Positions 16,093-20,150 of a stretch of DNA of 20,150 nt are shown one piece after another (the stretch's first letter is position 1; each line of letters starts with the position of its first letter). The stretch covers positions 1 to 20,150 of the forward strand of contig CALFTQ010000087.1 of the NCBI GenBank assembly GCA_937916135.1, given 5' to 3'. A program made the translations under genes and the position numbers. Under the pieces are notes generated by a model that saw only the letters and a program-made list of their open reading frames with translations, was not told the DNA's origin and did no database searches. Source of the stretch: an uncultured Verrucomicrobiales bacterium. GTDB lineage: Bacteria; Verrucomicrobiota; Verrucomicrobiia; Verrucomicrobiales; Akkermansiaceae.

Positions 16093-17766
16093 ATGAGCAA
16101 ATCTTTTCTTCCCGCTGCATACGCCCATCCTTATGAGATCGCTGACAAGTACAAGAAGGCTGTGGCCTATTTCTGCATGGAGTTCGCGATTGACAACGCC
16201 TTCAAAATCTATTCCGGCGGTCTGGGATACCTGGCCGGTTCGCACATGCGCTCGGCCTATGCGCTGCGCCAGAACCTGGTAGGCGTGGGCATTCTCTGGA
16301 CCTATGGCTATTACAACCAGGTTCGCGCAGATGACGGCACCATGGCCACGCAGTACCTGCGCAAGGATTACAGCTTCCTGGAGGATCACGGGCTGAAGTT
16401 CCTCATCCGCATTCACGGAGCCCCCGTGTGGGTGAAAGCCTACTACCTGCGGCCGGAAACCTTCGGCACGGCGCCCATGTTCTTCCTCTCCACAGATGTG
16501 CCGGAGAATGACCACCTCTCCCGCACCATCACCCAGCGCCTGTATGATTCCAACGGTGATACCCGCATTGCCCAGTACATCGTGCTCGGCCAGGGCGGTG
16601 CCCGTCTTTTCGAAGAATTGGGGGTAGAGCCTGAAATCTACCACCTGAATGAGGCACACGCCATCGGCGCGGCCTTCCACATGCTGACCCGCAACGGCGG
16701 CGATGCGGATGAAGTGCGCAAGCGATTCGTCTTCACCACCCACACCCCCGTGGAAGCCGGTAATGAAAAGAAGGGCATCAACCTCCTGGACAACTTCTCA
16801 TTCTTCGATGGCCTTTCCATGGAACAGGTGCGCTCCATTCTCAAACTGGCGCCGAATGAGCAAACCTTCAACTTCTCCCTGGCCGCGCTGCGCCTCTCGC
16901 ACCGCGCCAACGGCGTTTCTGCGCTGCACGGCGAAGTCTCCCGCCGCATGTGGCAGGGCTACAGCGATATCTGCCCCATCACCCACATCACCAATGCCCA
17001 GAACCGCGAATACTGGCAGGACCCCGAGCTGGCCGAAGCTTTCAGCAAGGGGGACAAGGCAGCATTCAAACGCCGCAAGCGCGAACTGAAGAAGAACCTC
17101 TTCCGCCTGGTAGGCGAGCAGACCGGCCACCTCTTCGACCCGGATACCCTCACCATCGTGTGGGCCCGCCGCTTTGCGGACTACAAGCGCCCGGACCTCA
17201 TCACCCAGGATGCCGCCCGCTTCGAGCGCATGCTGCAGCGCACCAACCGCCCGGTGCAGATGATCTGGGCAGGCAAACCCTACCCCACGGATTTCGCTGC
17301 GGTGGAAATTTTCAACAAGCTCATCAGCCTGAGCAAGAAATACCCGCGCTGCGCCGTGCTCACCGGCTATGAAATGGTGCTGAGCCGCCTGCTCAAGAAC
17401 GGCTCCGATATCTGGCTGAACAACCCGGTCGTTCCGATGGAAGCCTCCGGCACCTCCGGCATGACCGCCGCCATGAACGGCTCCATCACCATTTCCACAC
17501 AGGATGGCTGGGTGCGCGAGTTTGCCCGCGATGGCGAGAATTGCTTCCTGATACCCGAAGCCCCCGCCGGTCTGAGCAAGGAAGCTCTGAACAAGGCCGA
17601 CTGCGCCGGTTTCTACGATGTTATCGACAACCGCGTACTTCCTCTCTACTACGATACCCCGGACAAGTGGACGGATATGGTCTTCACCGCCATGCAGGAC
17701 ATCTGCCCCGCCTTCGATGCGGACCGTATGGCCGATGAATACTACGAGAAGATGTACAACATCTGA
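16093..17766 (+). CDS. Alpha-glucan phosphorylase-family (GT35-like) protein lacking the PLP lysine, copy 1
   Basis: This 557-residue GT-B protein matches short alpha-glucan phosphorylases (TIGR02094 type). Matching segments are YFCMEFAIDNAFKIYSGGLG near residue 20-40, HLNEAHAIG (about 200), FTTHTPVEAGNE (about 215-226), ALHGEVSRRMW, VWARRFADYKRP (about 356-367), IWAGKPYPTDF and DIWLNNPVVPMEASGTSGM. Family members have Lys right after that last Met, forming a Schiff base with PLP; here residue 458 is Thr. The Arg and Lys of the YKR segment that hold the PLP phosphate in the family remain. Ordinary PLP-dependent phosphorolysis is thus doubtful, though glucan binding or another transferase activity is possible. 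The ATG at 16093 is matched by the start of the paralog at 18385. A terminator follows. Confidence 0.85.
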   Translation: MSKSFLPAAYAHPYEIADKYKKAVAYFCMEFAIDNAFKIYSGGLGYLAGSHMRSAYALRQNLVGVGILWTYGYYNQVRADDGTMATQYLRKDYSFLEDHGLKFLIRIHGAPVWVKAYYLRPETFGTAPMFFLSTDVPENDHLSRTITQRLYDSNGDTRIAQYIVLGQGGARLFEELGVEPEIYHLNEAHAIGAAFHMLTRNGGDADEVRKRFVFTTHTPVEAGNEKKGINLLDNFSFFDGLSMEQVRSILKLAPNEQTFNFSLAALRLSHRANGVSALHGEVSRRMWQGYSDICPITHITNAQNREYWQDPELAEAFSKGDKAAFKRRKRELKKNLFRLVGEQTGHLFDPDTLTIVWARRFADYKRPDLITQDAARFERMLQRTNRPVQMIWAGKPYPTDFAAVEIFNKLISLSKKYPRCAVLTGYEMVLSRLLKNGSDIWLNNPVVPMEASGTSGMTAAMNGSITISTQDGWVREFARDGENCFLIPEAPAGLSKEALNKADCAGFYDVIDNRVLPLYYDTPDKWTDMVFTAMQDICPAFDADRMADEYYEKMYNI

Positions 17767-17774
17767 TTCAGTTA

Positions 17775-17819
17775 AACACCTGCCCCGCTTCCTTCACCGG
17801 TAGCGGGGTTGGTGTTTTT
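17775..17819 (+). terminator. Terminator after copy 1 of the phosphorylase-like gene
   Basis: CCCCGCT (17783-17789) pairs with AGCGGGG (17802-17808), and outer arms AACACC (17775-17780) with GGTGTT (17811-17816), ending in a short T-run. It starts 8 nt after the stop codon. Confidence 0.8.
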
Positions 17820-17850
17820 CGGGTACACGCTGCGGCAAGGTGTTCCCGCT

Positions 17851-18144
17851 TTACTCTGCCACGGCATTCTTGCGAGGGCGCAGCCCCCGGGGGTAGCAGG
17901 TCTGCTGATGCTCCTCGCGGCAGAGTTCAAAGGCTTTTTCCGGTTCTCCCGGATATTGCCGCAGGCAAGCCAGCACATGGTTTCGCGTAGCCAGAGCCGC
18001 CTCCAGCGCAGCCGCTTCCCCGCCATACTGTTTGTCGGAAAAATAGCGGGTAAAATGCACCTGATTGCGGCAGAGGGTCACACGCCAGCCCTGAAATGAA
18101 GTAAATTCATAGGTGAAGCGGGTTATATTGCGGATAGTCTTCAT
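17851..18144 (-). CDS. Small AP2-like DNA-binding protein
   Basis: The 97-residue protein has a central segment, FTSFQGWRVTLCRNQVHFTRYF then SDKQYGGEAAALEAALATRN (about 14-55). This resembles bacterial AP2/ERF-like domains: three strands around GW-x-V, a phenylalanine-serine-aspartate turn, YGG, and an Ala-rich helix. Such domains bind DNA in phage integrases, homing endonucleases and some stand-alone proteins. The C-terminal part (60-97) has two cysteines and a basic end and is not recognised. I chose the ATG at 18144, preceded by AAGG, over that at 18159. It lies between the two phosphorylase-like paralogs on the opposite strand. Regulation of these genes is possible but not shown. Confidence 0.6.
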   Translation of the reverse strand: MKTIRNITRFTYEFTSFQGWRVTLCRNQVHFTRYFSDKQYGGEAAALEAALATRNHVLACLRQYPGEPEKAFELCREEHQQTCYPRGLRPRKNAVAE

Positions 18145-18266
18145 ATCGCCTTGCAGCATATCATATATAGCCCGGACATGCGAACCATATTAGGGAGTCA
18201 TACCGCCAATCTTTAGAAATTACAGGCATTCCCGAGCCAAATTCCCATGCATTGCAGGTGGACAAA

Positions 18267-18293
18267 GTGCCGGCACAGTCCGGCGCCGGTGCC
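18267..18293. repeat. Two adjacent 10-bp palindromes
   Basis: GTGCCGGCAC (18267-18276) and CCGGCGCCGG (18280-18289) are both perfect palindromes separated by 3 nt. GGCAC (18272-18276) can also pair with GTGCC (18289-18293). They lie about 45 nt upstream of the -35 box of copy 2 and about 125 nt upstream of the AP2-like gene, so they may be operator sites. Nothing else is seen in 18160-18334. Confidence 0.45.
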
Positions 18294-18334
18294 TATCCAC
18301 TAGTTTTTTTCGGTCTGCAGGTGCATCTATCTTC

Positions 18335-18363
18335 TTCCCAACCCGCGGAGTTAGGGGTATAAG
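18335..18363 (+). promoter_or_regulatory. Promoter of copy 2 of the phosphorylase-like gene
   Basis: TTCCCA (18335-18340), 17-nt spacer, TATAAG (18358-18363), then 21 nt to the ATG at 18385. The -35 differs by one base from the TTGCCA used elsewhere in the window. Confidence 0.55.
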
Positions 18364-18384
18364 GGGAGAAAACCACCCGGAACC

Positions 18385-20058
18385 ATGAGCCAATCCTTTC
18401 TGCCCGAGCCCTACGCGCCGACTTTTGAAATTGATGAGAAATACAGCCGCTCTGTGGCCTATTTCTGCATGGAATACGCTATCGACAACGTGTTCAAGAT
18501 ATATTCCGGCGGGCTGGGGTACCTGGCCGGCTCCCACATGCGCTCAGCCCATGCCCTGCGGCAGAACCTGGTGGGCGTGGGTATTCTGTGGTCCTGCGGG
18601 TACTATAACCAGATCCGGGCCGAGGATGGCTCCATGGCCGTTCAATACCTGCGCAAGGAATACAGCTTTCTGGAAGACCACGGGCTCAAATTTCTCATCC
18701 GCATCTGCGGGGCCATGGTGTGGGTGAAAGCCTATTACCTGAGGCCGGAGACATTCGGCACTGCGCCCATGTTCTTCCTGAGCACGGATTTGCCGGAAAA
18801 CGATGATATCTCGCGCTCCATCACCCAGCGGCTGTACGATGCCAACCCCATGACGCGGCTCTCGCAATACATCGTACTGGGGCGGGGCGGTGCCCGGCTC
18901 TTCGATGAACTGGGGGTGGAGCCGGATATCTACCACATGAACGAGGCCCACGCCATCGGCGCGGCATTCCATGTGCTGGCGCGCAACGGAGGCAATGTGG
19001 AGGCCACCCGCCGGCGCTTCGTCTTTACCACCCATACCCCGGAAGAAGCAGGAAATGAGAAGATGGATTTCTCGCTCATGAGCAGTTTCTCCTTCTTCGA
19101 TGGCTTCTCCACCGAGCAGGTGCGGGCCATGCTCCGGCTGGCACCGGATGAACCAGTGTTCAACTACACACTGGCAGCCCTGCGGCTCTCACACATGGCC
19201 AATGGCGTTTCCGCGTTGCATGGCGAAGTCTCCCGGCAGATGTGGCAGGCATATAGCGATATCTGCCCCATCACCCACATCACCAATGCCCAGAACCGCG
19301 CTTACTGGCAGGACCCGGAACTTGCAGCCGCCTATGCGGCGGGAGATGCAAACGCATTCCGGCAGCGCAAGCGGGCCATGAAAAAGGAACTCTTCCGCGT
19401 GGTGGGGGAGCAGACCGGGCACCTCTTCGACCAGGATACACTCACCATCGTCTGGGCGCGGCGCTTTGCCGCCTACAAGCGCCCGGCCCTCATCACCGAA
19501 GCGCCGGATTTATTTGAACGCATGCTGCAACGCACCCGCCGCCCAGTGCAGATGATTTGGGCAGGCAAGCCCTATCCCACGGATTTCACCGCAGTGGAAA
19601 TTTTCAACCGTCTCAACCGCCTTGGGGAAAAATATCCACGATGCGCCGTGCTCACCGGCTATGAACTGGGTCTGAGCCGCCTGCTCAAAAACGGCTCCGA
19701 TATCTGGCTGAACAACCCGGTGGTCACGCGCGAGGCCTCCGGCACCTCCGGCATGAGTGCCGCCATGAACGGCTCCATCTCCGTTTCCACGAACGATGGC
19801 TGGATTCGGGAGTTCGCCCGCGATGGCGAAAATTGCTTCCTCATTCCGGAGGCTGATACCGGCTTATCCCCTGAAGCACGCGATGCCGCAGACTGCACTC
19901 ACTTCTACAGCGTGCTGGAAAACAAGATACTGCCGCTCTACTACGAAACTCCCGAACAATGGGATAAAGTGGTCTTCAACGCCCTGCACGATATCTGCCC
20001 CTTCTTTGATTCCGACCGCATGGCCGATGAATACTACACGAAGATGTATGACCGCTGA
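18385..20058 (+). CDS. Alpha-glucan phosphorylase-family (GT35-like) protein lacking the PLP lysine, copy 2
   Basis: This protein has the same length as copy 1 (557 residues) and aligns to it end to end with no visible gap. Most differences are conservative; the residues following HTP and around 130-170 vary most. All family segments listed for copy 1 are present, including VAYFCMEYAIDNVFKIYSGG, the NEAHA and THTP motifs and WARRFAAYKRP. The PLP-lysine position 458 is Ser (EASGTSGMSAAMNG) where copy 1 has Thr, so neither copy has the lysine. Copy 2 has its own promoter and terminator and so can be expressed independently. Duplication followed by divergence is inferred. The retained motifs argue against a decaying pseudogene. 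Confidence 0.85.
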   Translation: MSQSFLPEPYAPTFEIDEKYSRSVAYFCMEYAIDNVFKIYSGGLGYLAGSHMRSAHALRQNLVGVGILWSCGYYNQIRAEDGSMAVQYLRKEYSFLEDHGLKFLIRICGAMVWVKAYYLRPETFGTAPMFFLSTDLPENDDISRSITQRLYDANPMTRLSQYIVLGRGGARLFDELGVEPDIYHMNEAHAIGAAFHVLARNGGNVEATRRRFVFTTHTPEEAGNEKMDFSLMSSFSFFDGFSTEQVRAMLRLAPDEPVFNYTLAALRLSHMANGVSALHGEVSRQMWQAYSDICPITHITNAQNRAYWQDPELAAAYAAGDANAFRQRKRAMKKELFRVVGEQTGHLFDQDTLTIVWARRFAAYKRPALITEAPDLFERMLQRTRRPVQMIWAGKPYPTDFTAVEIFNRLNRLGEKYPRCAVLTGYELGLSRLLKNGSDIWLNNPVVTREASGTSGMSAAMNGSISVSTNDGWIREFARDGENCFLIPEADTGLSPEARDAADCTHFYSVLENKILPLYYETPEQWDKVVFNALHDICPFFDSDRMADEYYTKMYDR

Positions 20059-20122
20059 CGAAACGCTTCATTGGAGCCACACAAATCGGAATTTGGCGAG
20101 CCGCAGGCGAGCGGAATTCTGA

Positions 20123-20142
20123 GCCCCGCCTACTGGCGGGGC
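20123..20142 (+). terminator. Hairpin terminator after copy 2
   Basis: GCCCCGCC (20123-20130) pairs with GGCGGGGC (20135-20142) around the loop TACT, 65 nt after the stop codon. The T-rich tail is poor (GGTAAGTT) and the window ends here. Confidence 0.6.
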
Positions 20143-20150
20143 GGTAAGTT

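Noticed and set aside
15788..16096. 102-codon plus-strand ORF between the second ribbon-helix-helix gene and phosphorylase-like copy 1
   Set aside because: It overlaps the end of the real small gene and the start of copy 1, and its low-complexity translation fits noncoding leader DNA.
16093..17766. Calling either phosphorylase-like copy a pseudogene because of the lost lysine
   Set aside because: Both frames are intact at the same length, all other motifs are retained, and both copies changed the same site to similar residues.
20059..20122. GGCGAGC direct repeats and CGGAATT repeats after copy 2 as a possible CRISPR or attachment site
   Set aside because: Only two short copies each, irregular spacing, no spacer-repeat structure and no integrase gene.

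Overview
The window is a dense, GC-rich bacterial chromosome segment. It shows no tRNA, rRNA, CRISPR array or recognisable transposase. The gene set is a B12-dependent methionine synthase, a NuoA split from its complex, a CdaA-type diadenylate cyclase, an E. coli-like glutamate decarboxylase, a YjgP/YjgQ transporter subunit, lipoproteins and secreted proteins. Ribosome-binding sites are weak, and the promoters resemble TTGSCA-N16/17-TAnnnT placed very close to the ATG. This suggests a Gram-negative member of the PVC group, plausibly Verrucomicrobiota of the Akkermansia type. That placement is inference from gene style, not proven.

Layout. 1-247: gene-free DNA with three inverted repeats, followed by a small ribbon-helix-helix-like gene (248-478). 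484-1044 (-): a secreted thioredoxin-fold protein. 1365-4842 (+): a tightly overlapping five-gene operon of a UspA-like protein, a YmdB-type cyclic-nucleotide phosphodiesterase, TcdA (tRNA ct6A cyclase), a SpoU 2'-O-methyltransferase and a calcineurin-like phosphoesterase. RNA modification or turnover is its likely theme. 4935-5201 (+): an HU-family DNA-binding protein with its own promoter and terminator. 6849-5286 (-): cdaA, a previously untracked 55-residue one-helix CdaR/YbbR-like protein, and bioD. 6990-8216 (+): an LptF/LptG family permease. 11991-8284 (-): metH. 12473-12081 (-): a lone nuoA with its own promoter and terminator. 14003-12587 (-): a Sel1-repeat lipoprotein and a DUF1287 protein. 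14098-15483 (+): gadB. 15607-15831 (+): a second ribbon-helix-helix-like gene, homologous to the first. 16093-17766 and 18385-20058 (+): two collinear 557-residue alpha-glucan phosphorylase-family paralogs, with an AP2-like small gene on the opposite strand between them.

The most notable observation is that both glucan-phosphorylase paralogs keep the family motifs but have Thr or Ser at residue 458, where the family has its PLP-binding lysine. They are therefore unlikely to be ordinary phosphorylases. Second is the minimal CdaR-like membrane peptide overlapping the end of cdaA. Third is a repeated promoter geometry in which the -10 box ends exactly 6 nt before the ATG for uspA, cdaA and the Sel1 lipoprotein, and 7-14 nt before it for several others. 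This implies leaderless or nearly leaderless transcripts.
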